A stretch of DNA of 64,000 nucleotides, from assembly GCA_032173965.1 (NCBI GenBank), contig JAVUNC010000006.1:38163870-38227869 (forward strand), written 5' to 3'. Positions 37,366 to 50,508 of the stretch are shown here, piece after piece. The translations under genes were made by a program, and so were the position numbers. Source of the DNA: Sitta carolinensis (Eukaryota > Chordata > Aves > Passeriformes > Sittidae). Numbering within the stretch: the first letter of the stretch is position 1; each line of letters starts with the position of its first letter. The notes under the pieces are model-generated. The model made no database searches. It was not told where the DNA came from and saw only the letters and a list, made by a program, of their open reading frames with translations.

Positions 37366-40300
37366 TATTTTAATGACACAATGCACCATTTTCAGTTCAC
37401 TTAAGGGTGAGATAGGATCTGGGCATTATGAAAAGCTGTCAGGGATCAGCTTTCTCTCTCTAGCTACACTAGCAACATACTTTCCTGGGGCTGCCTTTCA
37501 TTTTTCCCTCCCACCATGCTTGGACATTGGTAAAGTGCATGTTATGTTTCCTACTTATGCTAGGTATATGCAGTGAAATACCCATAATCTTTTCAAACCC
37601 AATTTTTTTTCTTTTTGGAGATACTCTCAAGTGACTCTGTGGTCATCAGTTTTTGGTAGTGATCTTTTTCAAGCATTTGGTTAGAAGACTATTTAAATTA
37701 ATTATTTTAGACTGCCATAGACCAGCGTTCTTCTAGATATATTTTCCACCACTCATCTTGCCAGTTTTTCTTCTTCTGATTATTTTAATTTAAAATAACA
37801 ATGGTATTTCTTCTCTGCCATTCTAATATGCTCACTGTCTGCAGCAGTACATAAGTCTTCTCCCTAAGGCATTTTCCATTCATCCATTTCTTCGTGATCA
37901 TTGTCTGGCTTTTAAATTGTGGGAAGGGTCATGAAAAAGTGAAGGATGGAATAAGAACCAAGTACTTACTGGGTCCAGGAAGGTACAGAGCTCTACTCAT
38001 TGTTCATCTCTTTTTAATCTTTCTTTAGCATTCTGTTTGACACTAGGAATGTCCCTTTCCTTGCATCTTTTGGGGCTACTAGTGGCAAGCTATCTTCATC
38101 TTCCATGCTCCTTGATATTCATTTACTATAATTTGATTAAAAATTAAGATAGATTTTATTGTTATTGACAAAAAAACTGAATAAGGACTTTGATGAACCA
38201 AGTTAGCACTTGAGCCCAGGATTGTACTGCAGTTGTCTCACACCTACTGTTACTTTACAAGCAGACAGTCACAATCAGTTCTACTGATTTCTAACATGAT
38301 GGTCACCTGCCTACAGAGGGCTGAAAACAAGGTGGACTTATGGTCTCCTCTTCAAGCAGAACAATAAAGCTATAGATGTAACATTTGCACCTTACAACAA
38401 TATCAGCTGCAAACGAAACAAGAAAATCAGTGCATCACTTCTATGACTTAGATTCTGAGCAGCAATATTGCTACTTTTAGGGTAATAGCCCTGTGTGACT
38501 GCATAATGTGACTGCACCTCTACTTTTGAGTCTGTGGTAGTTAACACTCCACAGTTTTATATTGTGGACTTAAAAAAAAAAAGTATAAAATCTTTTAAAT
38601 TTATGTAATTCCTTTATTTCTGATTATATAGTCTTCTGCTGACATACAGGTCATCAACAATTTTTTTTAGAGTGAACTATATATTTTTGAAAATTTGTGT
38701 ATATATTTTCCCTTGGGTAATTTTTCTTTGCCTAGCCACTTAAGTAAGCAGCTTAAAATATAAATTGAATTGTTCAGCTGACATCATAAGAATCATCAAG
38801 ATCTGATCAAAAAAGTGCAACTCAGTAAGAAGTAATCTTAATGCATACAAAATTTTGATTTATACTCACCATTGCCTAAGGAGGATGTACAAAAGGAATT
38901 ATCATTTCTAAATAAATAATTCTGGGTTTTAGTTATGTATTAGTAACTGCTAATGAACAGTTTGGCATTTGCTGAATACATCAGACTCAAAAATTCTGTT
39001 CTCTCAGATCTACCCTATATATTACATGCACTTGTTTCCCATTGAATTCTGCCAGTAATGTCCATGGAACATCTATAAGGAATATGGTCTAAAATTAAAA
39101 TACCTTCTAAATGTATTTGGAGAGCAACATGTTTGAACAAATTACACATTGAAGATAGAACTATACTGAAAAATGTACTTAACAGTTTGATTAAATCTGG
39201 ATAGCTGAAATAGCAATATGGCTTATTCTTTTCCTTAATGGGAAACTATGTGGTGACACAGTTTAATCAATTGAAACAGTCTAAATTCTCTCAGAGGTAC
39301 CAGGGTAGAAATTTTGCCAAAATAAGAAATGTGGTACTTTGCATACTTTCATGCAAAGCTAGTTTTAAGTTAAGATACAAAGGGCCAGTTTAAACATGTT
39401 TAGTTTTCTGAGCGTCCTCAGTATGTTCATATATCTCTTTTGTTACTGCAGAGAGAATGAAGAAATAAGTATCAATGTCTCCAAACTACATGCTTTCAAA
39501 AAAATTATGTAAAAAAGCCTGAAGTGCAGTCTGCCAAATGGCTACGCTGCATTTTGTGCTCATGCATCTGAGCTGTTTTCTGAGCAATGTAGAAACTGGA
39601 GCATGTAATATGATTTATGTATGTCCAGAAGGCCTATCCAAGGCTTGAGTAAAGCATCTATAATCTATGCAAACAGGTGGTCTCAGGATGAACTTGGAGT
39701 ATGCCGTGGGGGGGAAAGATCATACGTGAGCCTGGTAAAAAAAGGAATAAAAATAACAGTATTTAAGTGAGAATTTCGTCAAATTGCATGGGTCTGGAAT
39801 TTAAGTTCCAAAAAGTCAGGGATAGATAGTGTTCCTTTAAACACTTTTTTAAGATCAGTGTTCTGCTGTTCAATTGCAATACTCATCTGTGATTTTCATT
39901 CATCATCTGTGACACTGAACTGCAAAAAAAAATTTTGTCAGCTTTTAATTGCTCATCAGGAGCCTTGAAGTGCCTTTGTTCTTAAAAGCTATTATACAGG
40001 CCTACAGCATCAGTATGTAGTTGATCTACCACCCACTGGAGCAATATTTTGGGTAGTTTTCATCCAAAAAGAAGTTATTTTGGTTCTGTTAATCATTAAT
40101 TTTCTGGAAGGAATCAGACATATCTTACGTTTAATATGAAGACCTTTGTTTTGCCTCGGTAACCTTTGCATTTAAAACCAGGTCATAGTTATATAGTTTT
40201 TGTTGCTATTGAGGACTTGAGATAATGATCAAGACTACTGGAAGTATAAAAATGATCATGGCCATCTTGAAATATTAAGTAAAGTTAACAGACTTGCTAG

Positions 40301-43300
40301 GATAAGTGGGGTTTTTACAGAAGTGATGGAGAAAATAAGAAAGCTTTTTGATGCCAGCAAGTCTGTTGGATTGAAGGCAATAAGACAGAGTAAGGACAAA
40401 GTTTTACAAAGCTTTCATCTCTCAATGTATGTGACGAGAGAAATAACTTTCGTACTAGAAGCACTGGATGAATTTTGATACAATTATTTAATCTTATCAC
40501 TATTTTTTATTTCAAATTGTCCAGTGATCCACACTATGGTTACTTGCATAATCAAGAAATAAAGAGATTGTTTAAGGTCCTTCATTAAGAATCACTTCTC
40601 CATCAAGGAGTTGATTTGTTACATTTATTTTGTGGGGTATCAGGTAGACACAAGGGTGGTAATAATGTTTCGATTAAAATTTTTTTAAATTGTCTTTAAT
40701 AAAAGAAACTGAGACAAAAAAAGCTGTGTGACCCTAAGTCAGAAAAAGCACTCTAGGTAACAAATCAGGCTTCTCTTTTATTGCATTGTTAGGCATCTAT
40801 ACAAAATTCACAGCAAACTTGAAGCTGTAGGTCTAACAGGATGCAAGCACAATGAATACTTCTTGGGGTTGTGATTTATTAAGGAATAAAAACATCCTTA
40901 AAAATGGCATGATAAAAATGCCACTCAGTCTAAGAGAAATGTGTTATTTAAGGATATGAGGGAATGTAAATCCTGAAAAGCTCCCAGGAAAGTGTGAGAA
41001 ATATCATCACCAATATCTATGGAGCAAGCACAAACTTTCATATCACACCTGCAAACAACTCTGTAAGTGGTACTACATTTCTACATGTAAGAGATGTGAG
41101 AGGGAGTCTGATGGCCAGCAGGTTATGAGTGTGTGTGTAGGGGGAACCATCTTTCACAGAAAAATGGCTGAGGGTGCAGGAAGCTGCCTGGAGCCAGTGG
41201 TCATGGTGGAGCAGTGGTGCCTCTTGCCCAGGCCCCAGGTCAGTTTAAAGGTAAACACTGAAAGACTTAAAAAACTAAACAGCCACTTGGTTGCCAAGAA
41301 TATCTTATGCAGGATTTGGAACTTGATCGGTTTGCTGTGGAAGGCAAATGTTTTATAGATTTAAGCTTCTAGGAAAAGCTAAAGAGGAGCCCTGAAAAAC
41401 CTTATATGACAATTTTGAAGGGAAATATGCTTCAGAGAGGTTTTATGTTTGTCAAGTCTTCTTTTCTCCTCACAGTGTCTACCCATTTTCCAATTGCAAA
41501 ATTAATGCTTTGAAGCCTTGAATAAAACTTAGAGGTTCAATTTCCAAATTGCTCTGTGCTACTTAAAAAAAAAAATAAAAAGCAAGGCTGCAACCCAGTT
41601 TGGGCCATGGCTTTCAATCAAATATTCATGTAAGACTTAAGATTCTGCCTGTGAATGGTATGGGCTGTTTCCTGGTAGTTACGGGTTTCTTTCCCCCTTT
41701 TTTTTTTCTGTTGGCTGTTAAGCACCTGTTAAAAGTGTTCACTGGTATGCTGTGAGTTCAGGATTACTTTAGGAATCCAAAGATTTCACAAGGGTTTTCC
41801 AGATTTATTTTTCACCTACTTTGCGCTTTCTCTCCTAAGCAGGGAATAGATGTTTCTCAAATAGAAATATGTTTTTTAAAAAGCTCCTCTTGACAACACA
41901 ATGCCAAAGAACTAAAAAAAAAAAAAAAAAAAAAAAAGAGAAACAGATAAAATTGTTTCCTCTGCAGTGACATAGATGCAAAACGAACTTATTTGCTCAT
42001 CAACAGTGTATATGAAAAAAAACCAAAACCAAACCCCAAAAATCTTAACACCAAACTGGAAGGAGCTCTGAGAGAACTGAAGTCCGTGAGGTGGGAAATC
42101 TTATACCAAAGAGCCCAGTGGTTTGCTTGGCCTTCTCTTCCAGAAAGTGTGCATATATTAATTGTAAATTAGCCTTTTAATCTAACACATATACTACTTT
42201 CATGGAGTTGTGCTTTTCTTTAAACTACCAAGAGCACTGGGGATATAAAAGGTCTACTTAAGCCTTCGAGCTGCCCTGCTTTTTGCTTTATGAGTGTATT
42301 TATAGATATATAATTCATACCTCTGGAGCTGAGCTCCAGTCAGAGTCCTCTGCCACTGGAAAAGACAGAGTGTTTAAAATTTAATAGAAGCCTTATGAAC
42401 TGTGAGGATGGTGTGGGCAAGCCAGGAATACAGAGGGCACAAAAAATATGATAAATAAAACAACATGAAAAACTGTAGCCGCTGCTGGTTTTCATCTTTA
42501 GAGCCTCAACTACTTTGGAGTGGAGTTTCAGGCATCAAACTGATACAGGACAAAAGGCACAAAAAAAGGAAGCCTGAAAGATTCATCTTCTCCTGATGAT
42601 GATAAGGAACACAGCTTATAGTCTCTCTCTTTTTCAGCTGCAACTGAGGAGCTTTAAAATGTCATCCATAAAGGATGCACTGTTCATGCATTCCTGCAGG
42701 TACTTGAAATTCCACATCCAAAGTTTGCAATTTTCATTCTATTCTTTTGATGTTCCTCTGAAGTCTGACTCCATTTTTAATATGAAATACTTGCCAGAGA
42801 AGTAATTCCTTACCTTTTCCCCCTCTGTATCAATGCAATAATTCCTTATTAAAAGACTGAGTTCATAAATTTCAGTCTAATGGTATTTAGTTAATTCTGC
42901 TTTGAGTCCTCTGAGGATAAAAAGAGGAAATTATTCAGAATATATAGTCTCTGATTCAAAGGATAGATGATGCTAACACAAAACCTAGCATATGAACATT
43001 CTCAATATTTTCTGGTCTTGCAGTCTTAATTAATTGCAATTGACAGAGAGTAGTAGAGAGAAAAACATGATTTCCACAATGGAATACTGCAATTCTTTAT
43101 CTCAGATTTATCTTGTTTTCATATCAGAGACTATATAAGTCCTCAAAGTGATTCGATAAAACTGGATTTCTGGTGAAGTTGGTTGAAAAGTGTTTCCTAA
43201 GCCCCTCCCTCCAACTATATTAAAAGACATTAGTAAATGCAGTGTTTCCCAACAGATGGCTCATGAGCAACAGGAAAGTACAGTTAGAGAGGTCATGGAT

Positions 43301-44599
43301 CCCAGGTTAGTGCTGGACTGTCTGTTACTCATGTAAATTACTGGTCACCTTTGTGGAGTTTCAGTGAAAAAGAACCTTCCAGAGAGGTCCTGACATGATG
43401 TCTAGAACCAAAATTCTAGAGCAAAACCAAGTATTTTGGTGCCTAGGCACTGAGCTTCTCTGAACCAACTGAGACATGCTCTCTTCTATCTCCCACCATT
43501 ATTTTAAACTTTTATGATTACCTGGTGATAGCTTCCTATTCAGTACAGTTATGCTGTGTTTTCGGTATCAGTTGTCCCAGGGACTTGATGGTTGAACCTA
43601 ACATACCTGCTGAGCACAGCATTACTATGCAGAAATGGTGAAAAACATATGCACTTAAAAGAAGTACAGCTTTCTCTTAGTCACTGCTTTTCAAAGATTA
43701 ATGCAAACCTCTTTTGTAGTAAGGAAATTTTAGAGGTTCAGGATTTGTCTACATCATTTCTGAATGATGCTATCAAGTCTGATACTAACAGCAATATGGT
43801 GAGTGCACTAACCTGGTAAGAGTACACTTGAGAGTATCATTTAGATTGGACATCAGGCACATAATCACCAATGAAAAAATTGGATAGAAGTAAAATTGTT
43901 TCATGGGAATACAGTAAGAATGGTGCAGAGCTCCAGTAGGAAAACCCAGAGAACTACCAAATGCTAAAGGAGTCCCATAAATTTTGACTGGACATCATGG
44001 CTATGCCATGAGGTCAAATACAATTTAAGTAGCATGAAAAGAAATAACATTATTGGTGATTTGTGTGGGAAAAGGGAAAGAAAGCTTCTAGGGGGGACTG
44101 AGAAAGGACCAAACTGCCTCAGACTCCTTCACCCTGTAATATGCACAATACAATATGGCAATCGACAATATACAAAGAGCACATAACATAAAGGCAAATA
44201 CAAAATGATTAAAAAATAAAGAAACTATATATATATTTCCTAAAACAAAACCATACACTAGAAAATAAAAATGCCACAGCAACAAGGCCAGAGAAAAGAA
44301 AAAAGAACAAATAATTCACTTTATCGGCAAAAGAAAGATCAAAACCTACAAGAACTGAAAAAATTTATGAAAATCAAAAAACATTATTTCCTTTAAAAAA
44401 AGGTAACCAAAAATACATAAAAATATTTAGAAAGCATACCACATTGATTTCATAACAGTCAACTTACATCAACAAATTGCCCGCATGTTTTTTGGCATGA
44501 AAGGAAAAATTTACAAAAGAAAGTTGTGTAAGAATGCTCTTGGACAAGTAGCATTGCCACATTCTTGTAACTTGCTTTTTTTTTTTTTGCTGTTGTTTC

Positions 44600-45094
44600 T
44601 TAAAAACTTTTTTAGCAAAATGTTTATTATTTCGTTTTAAATATATTTGTTTTACAACAAAGGGCGATACAGGGAGGCAACAACACATACATCCACACCA
44701 CATAACATGAAAAGAAAAAAATCTTGCACCTTAACAAATTCAAACTTGGTTTTTTTTCTGCTGTTTTTGGTTGTATTTTTTTATCTTATGTAAAGTTGTT
44801 AGCATATTGCAGTTGAAAAATCCTGTACAATTTATTGAATTTACTTTTGCTTGTTTGCATATCTACACATATAATGTTCTTTGAAAAGCAAAGTTTGTTG
44901 CTTTTTTGCTTTTTTTGGTCAATTTGATATATATTTTTTTAAACATTTTCTTTTTTTCTATAATTTTTGTGTGTGTGTGTTTTAAGGAATGGATGACTGC
45001 ACATAAAATTTTAACAATGCTAAAGAAAGGGTGGTGAAAGGGAACTTATGGGAAGAAAAAATGCTTAGGGTGAGTGGAGTGGGAGTGTAAAAAT
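44600..45094 (-). other. NRXN3: Possible 3' UTR of the alternative neurexin-3 exon
   Basis: Downstream of the TAG at 45095 the transcript strand is T-rich, without a convincing 5' splice site close by. AATAAA hexamers occur at 44831-44836 (TCAATAAATTG) and 44623-44628. These would give UTRs of roughly 280-480 bases. There is no direct evidence of cleavage. The alternative is a cassette exon spliced onward. Confidence 0.35.
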
Positions 45095-45204
45095 CTATGA
45101 GTGTACTACACAGGAGATGAAGATGATGGGAGTGAATGTGTAAGTCAGTTGCCATGTCCATGTAAGGGCGGTACGGAGTGATCTAGCAGCATTAGAGCTT
45201 CTGG
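45095..45204 (-). CDS. NRXN3: Neurexin-3 alternative 3' coding exon at splice site 5 (probable GPI-anchor form)
   Basis: A polypyrimidine-rich acceptor (TTCCTTACAG, AG at 45206-45205) precedes 110 bases that encode the last two bases of a split codon, 35 residues and TAG at 45097-45095. The peptide opens RSSNAARSLR, has a Trp-containing middle (TWTW) and ends in a hydrophobic stretch, TPIIFISCVVHS. Small residues (SSNAA), a spacer and a hydrophobic C-terminus fit a GPI-attachment signal. There is no cytoplasmic tail. The phase (one base plus CC) equals that of the terminal exon, so the same upstream donor would join in frame. From memory, neurexin-3 SS5 is known to give soluble and GPI-anchored isoforms, and this peptide resembles that alternative tail. 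No good donor is seen just after the stop, so it may be a terminal exon with its own poly(A) site. The GPI role is inferred. Confidence 0.78.
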
Positions 45205-45235
45205 CTGTAAGGAAGGGATGGGCAATATACAAAAA
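45205..45235 (-). promoter_or_regulatory. NRXN3: Splice acceptor of the alternative short exon
   Basis: The minus-strand intron end reads GCCCATCCCTTCCTTACAG, a strong pyrimidine tract plus CAG, directly before the 110-base coding segment. Its phase matches that of the terminal exon. Confidence 0.72.
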
Positions 45236-45448
45236 CAAATGAGCATATTCATGCCCATCAACAAAAAGAAAGAACAGAACTCTAACATTGACAATCTCAC
45301 AAACCCTAAGCTGCAACTTCTTCAACATGCAAGTTACAAAAAAATTAATAATTATAGTATTAATATTTACATTTTCATTAAAGATTCTCAAATTATAAAA
45401 ACATTTAAAACTTTTCCCTACTAAAAATAGCAGTAAAAATACATAAAC

Positions 45449-45459
45449 TAATAATAATA

Positions 45460-45493
<34 letters not shown>
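45449..45493. repeat. (TAA)n microsatellite
   Basis: About 14 TAA/AAT units with one TAG interruption, in the intron 250 bases upstream of the alternative exon on the transcript strand. Confidence 0.95.
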
Positions 45494-45494
<1 letters not shown>

Positions 45495-48400
45495 CAGAGA
45501 GTAAAACAAAAAAACCAAGGAAACTAGTCTTATGCACTGGAATTAGAACAACTTCATCTGTAGCTACCCACAGCTTTCTTGTTCTAAGAATCATCTTTTC
45601 TGAAGTCCATCAAACTGGCATCAGTATTCTCAGTAATTTGAGACAATCATTTCTTGAGTACATCAAATGTACTGTTTCAAATAGAAATACTGTGTTTGTA
45701 CACCCCATCCCCGCTGTCAAATTAGACTGCTTTTATAGTCAGATTCCCTGAAGAATCTCAAAAATACAGCTGTAGGATTCTGCCAGTGAAGTAGTTCCTT
45801 ATTTAAAGACAGAAATAGAGGGAAAAAATTGCAGAAAACAATTAGTAACTCTTTTGTTTTGTTTTTTTTTTTTTTTCATTATTAGATTGAAACAAACCAA
45901 ATCTAAGATAGAAATTCAACCATTGAAAAGAAATACATCCAAATATAACTATGTAGAGATATACTAAAAAAAAAAGCAAAAAATGAAAAAGAGAACTTTG
46001 TTCCCAGTAAGAAGGGAGATAAGAACAATTGCTGGATTTTTAAATTTTATTTTTAAAGAAAAAATTATTCCACACACTTTCAAAGATGGACAAACCAGAT
46101 GCACACATTGAAAGGAACAGACAAAGCAGTCTAGGGACACTTTCATAATTTGAATTTTTTAAAAGAAATAATTGGATTCACTTTCCTTCTGTCCCCCTCC
46201 CATTCAGATATGTTTTCAATTGTTGGCCAAAAACCCCACCAACCTTGAGTGTTGCTTTTTTTTTTAATACATCTTTTTTATCACTTATTTTTAAAATAAA
46301 CATGGAGAGGAAAAAAAAAAAAAAGACGTGCAGTCTGGATGTACGTCATAAATAGACATATAAAAAGATAGAAGAAATTGGCTGAGATCGACAAATGGGT
46401 TATATAATAGCTTAATTTTACTGTAGGATGTTAATAATAATGCATGCTTAAAGTAAGTTGCATTTAGGGAAAGTAGAAAAACAGAAGAGCAAGCAAGGAT
46501 CTGGGGGGCGGGCAGGCAGAAGGGAAGGGGTGGACAAGGGGTGTACCATCCATGCCTCTCCAGAAAGGGCAAAGCACATTCCAGCAGGATCTCTGCATTT
46601 CTGGGAAGGGCAGAAGGGGAAAAGGGAGAGAGAAATTATAAGCTATGCCAGGATATACTTTTTACCCTGACTATGACCAACTGAATCCACTCAAAACACC
46701 AGAGTCCATCCCTTGTTCTCGCTCTAACTCTCCACGGCACACCAGAAATCAGTGGCATTTGTTTTTCTGCCTAGTGGCAGAAAATGCTGTCACTGCTAGC
46801 ATTAAGACAGAGACTACTTTCTCCTATGCTACAAAAGTATTAAAAGTTCAAGGGGATATTATTAATTAGTTCTTTCCTAAAACTGTATCCCAGATACTGT
46901 ATGTCCTAGAGGGGTCCTCAATTTCCTCTGAATTCCTTAATGACATATATGATGTCTGTGTCTTTCCTGTATAAAGACCATCACCTAGATGACAGTGTTT
47001 CCAAGAAGGAACTCGGGGCACCAGACAAACAAACAGTTTTGTCTGGTGTTTTAAAAGACAACAAAATTACATATAAAGCTCTGGGCCTTGCCTAAGATGA
47101 AACTCTACAGGAGGTGGGAAAATCAGGCTGTAGGTACTGCATGTACCTCAGCTTTCCATCAGGAATGTCAGCAAGACTATTCCATAAGCCTTCATAAGGT
47201 CATGCTACCACCAACCAGTTGAAGTGGGAGCTATCTTGAGATTGAATTTCTGGGAATAATGGGGATATCATCCTGTGGATATGGCCATGGGTACTTTTGC
47301 GTAGATACAATAACTAACAGGTAGGATGTTTTGGTACTTATTAACATGAGGAGCAATGGCACCTCTAAAGCCATTGATAGATCAGAGTTAGTTCTGGGGA
47401 ATATTAAGTATAAACCCCACAACAATTAAATAGCCTGGGTTGGTTTTAGATGTATTACTGAAAAGTGTCAAGTTCTGAGAGGAGTTATATAACAGCTGTA
47501 CTTCAGAAGTGATGACGTTGCACTGACAGTGCACAACTGCACAGTGCAGCTGCAGCTGGAATGTACCATGCCTATGCTGGGAGGCTACACTGGACCTATT
47601 CCTACATCCATTTGGTAAACATGTTAGGAAGGGAAGAGATCAAATCACAGAAGAGGAAACCTGGTCAGGATTATCTCAGGGACAAAACATGCAGGTTACA
47701 GGGAGCAAAATGTTGATCTACATAGGAAAATTTGGGGATACATTTGTGGATCAAAAAAAATGGTTAGGAATAGGAAGAAAATTTACAGAAGTGAGGCCTT
47801 TTCAGACCTCAGTGGAGATTTTTTTTTGGAAAGGTTACAAGGCTAGTGTCCCTGGACATCACTCCCCACCAGGATTCTGAGCCTCTGGTTTAATTGTACT
47901 TAGGGAGTTTCACAAAGAGGCATTTAAGCTTTGAATTTTAATCAGTATTTGTCATGACTTGCAGCTGGATTTTCAGAGCAGTGAAATATCCCCCTTCAGC
48001 ACATTAGAATTGAGTGCCTTCTCTTTGATGCAAAACAGACTGTAAGGCATGAGTCTGGTTGCCAACTGTGCAGTCTATGTCAGGCCTCTCCAGAAAATAC
48101 TTATGCCCTATTTGATGATAAATGCCTAACTCATTGCATGAGGCTCTGCAAAAGCCTTTTACTGCCTGAAAGATCAAAAGAGAGAACCACAACTGGAGCC
48201 AGAGACACTTAAAGAGATGACAAGATTTTGTAAAGGAAATCTTGATTTTTAGCCTTACAAGAGGATTTGAAAGGTGCTTAGCAGTTTTTTATTTGGTCAA
48301 TACAGTGGTGCTTGAATAGAAGTATAGTTCTTTGAAAAATCTGGGTCCAGCAATTTCTGTCGTGGCTGGGAAAACCCTCTTCAGTCTTTAAAGAAAATTC

Positions 48401-48945
48401 TGACTGTTAATAGTCAAAACTAGATGTCCTAATTTGAAAATTTGATCCTAAATGCTTCCACATGATGTTATTTTGTTACTGAACACTTAGCAAATTATTC
48501 CTCAGGAAAAAAAAAAAAGACTAAAAAGCCTAACTAGTGCAGCTTTTTCTTTATTTTCAAAAACTTAAAGTAGATCAAAGGATGGGGAGTTTAAACTTCT
48601 GTATTATCAAAGCTTACAAGTTTATTGCTTGAAGGATTGAGCTGATAGCCAGTGTTTTCAAATGAAAAAATCCATATATCAACAGGGAAACAATTATACA
48701 AAAATCCCATTGTTCAGTGACTTCAATGATAAAATTTTATTCTAATATTTTTTGTTTTCAAGTAGCATTTTAAAGGGAAATAAAAACCATGAAGTTAATG
48801 TACATTTCTCTCTTTCTGTGCGTGTGTGTGAGTGTGTGTGTGTTAGAGTAATATGAAAGATGGATGGTAAATTAGTATCTAGGGCTGCACTACTGTACCC
48901 AAGTTCATGGTAACCTCTGGAACTTCCATGTCTTTTACGACTCTC

Positions 48946-49210
48946 ATCACAGAATCACAGAATTACAGAATCACAGAATACGCTGAGTTGAAAGAGACCC
49001 ACCAAGATTGTCAAAGTCCAACTCATGGCCCTGCACAGCACCATCCCCAAGATGAGTCCCACCATGCACTTGAACTCTGTCAGGTTTGGTGCTGTGACCA
49101 CTTCTCTGGGGAGCCTCTTCCAGTGTCTAACCATCCACTGGGTGAAGAACTTTCTTCTAGTATCCAGCATAAACCTCCCCTGACACAACTTCATGTCCTT
49201 GTGCTCCATT
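48946..49210 (-). mobile_element. CR1 LINE, 5'-truncated, intact 3' tail
   Basis: Read on the minus strand, this is the end of CR1 ORF2 plus the short 3' UTR, including the typical stretch around a GGAAGAGGCTCCCCAGAGAAG motif, and it closes with four imperfect ATTCTGTG-type octamers (48946-48975). The 5' truncation near 49210 is usual for CR1. Frame remnants are open for about 84 codons but encode only the extreme end of the LINE protein. Confidence 0.9.
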
Positions 49211-50508
49211 AAAGCTGACAGTTTCTCTCTTCCCTAACACACTGAATCCCACATTATTTGAGTTCTGTCCACTGCAACACAACTCTGGTTCTTCCTGCTT
49301 GTACTGGCTCCCAAAACAACTTGTTCATTCTTGCATGCTTTTAACCTTTCATAAGGTTTTTCAGACATCCAGACAAAAGAATGCTTAGCATACCACAAGT
49401 GACAAACAGCTTATAGATTAACAGGACTAAATTCTAAGATTCAAAGCAAACCCTCTTCCTACACCCCACTCAATAAAAATCTGTTCCTGTGCGTCCCAGC
49501 TATCTGAACTAATTTAAACTGCAAGAGAAGTGTATAGAATTAGCTGGTCTGCTACAAAACACAGAGATAGGAAGAGCCTAAGAATATAAATTAGTTATAT
49601 CATTTCCCTTGCACCAGCTGTTTGTACTGGTAAAAAGCTCTCTCATTCTAAGTGAACAGGCACATCTGAAGCTTAAAAATAAAAAAGCAATCCATAGTAA
49701 GAATATCTATATGAGAATGACTGTCAAAGTCCCACATGCTGTTCTGTTTGGGTTTGTCTGTAAGGGTTATTTAGTGGGGCTTCTTTATAGCAAATGAGCT
49801 AAAATCATCAGAAATGAAAGCACATTTATAGCTCTGAGAGCTAAGGAAATCATAGGGCTAAACTTCCACAGCAGTAAAGAATTTTTCAGGTGTTTGCCAT
49901 AAGCTTATTATCTTTTCACAGTCCTCCAAATCAAAGAGTATTTGATGCTTCCAGTGCTAAGCAGCCCAACCAATATCACTGGCCTGAAAGCACTCTTCCC
50001 ATGCATCTCTAAACTGTCTCTTTCTCCAGGGAGAAAGATCTGATGTGGTTTTTTTTGAAAGACTGAAGATTGATATTTGTAGTCATCCCAGCTAAGGCTT
50101 TTTTTTTTATGTAAAGCCAAACTTATTTAATCCTAGAAGTCGGTTAAATGGAAAGAAGTCTTTCTGAAGGGATTTTGCAACCAAAACCCAGATTCTCATA
50201 CCGACAAACTCAGCAGCAGAGTGTCACCCAATAATGTGAGTGGGCATAGGAATTGTTTACTCTCTTTGGTCTAGACACATATAGCAAAAGTTTTCTGCAT
50301 ATTTATGGAATACTAAAATGTACATAATTTTCTTCTAATCCACAAATATAGAGCAACAAGGCTATATTAGTGTCTCCTCCTTTCTTCAGTCTACAGTAAT
50401 GAAGCAGACAGGTAAGCATCCATGTCATCAGTTTGTCAAAATGTTAGTAAATACTTCATAACTTCTACATATCTTCTCAGTAGTAGTATCCTAAGAAGTC
50501 ATACACTG
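49211..50508. other. Unique intronic sequence between two CR1 pieces
   Basis: About 1.3 kb of AT-rich sequence in which I see no exon, repeat family or RNA gene. Confidence 0.5.

Larger units (their letters stand above)
37331..45094 (-). other. NRXN3: NRXN3 intron between the alternative and terminal exons
   Basis: 7.8 kb of AT-rich sequence between the two SS5 acceptors. I recognise no exon, CR1 copy or RNA gene in it. It holds an A24 tract at 41914-41937 and a pair of 15-bp inverted repeats (about 42939 and 43124). If the short exon is terminal, its 3' UTR occupies the part just below 45095. Confidence 0.7.
45205..48945 (-). other. NRXN3: NRXN3 intron upstream of the alternative exon
   Basis: No further exon recognised. 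The part up to about 46330 is strongly A-rich on the plus strand (T-rich in the transcript), with runs at 45859-45874 and 46310-46324, and free of dispersed repeats. From 46450 composition returns to average. A short perfect palindrome TGCACTGACAGTGCA lies at 47519-47533, followed by more TGCA and CAGCTG words. A GT microsatellite lies at about 48821-48842. Confidence 0.6.

Noticed and set aside
37331..37379. An in-frame ATG upstream of the terminal exon at 37379
   Set aside because: The 16 codons before the Gly lie across the polypyrimidine tract and acceptor. This is intron, not a translation start.
45205..45391. Upstream extension of the alternative-exon frame to an ATG at 45391
   Set aside because: The extension is AT-rich intron sequence and is cut by a strong acceptor at 45205-45206. 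A separate 98-residue protein is unlikely.
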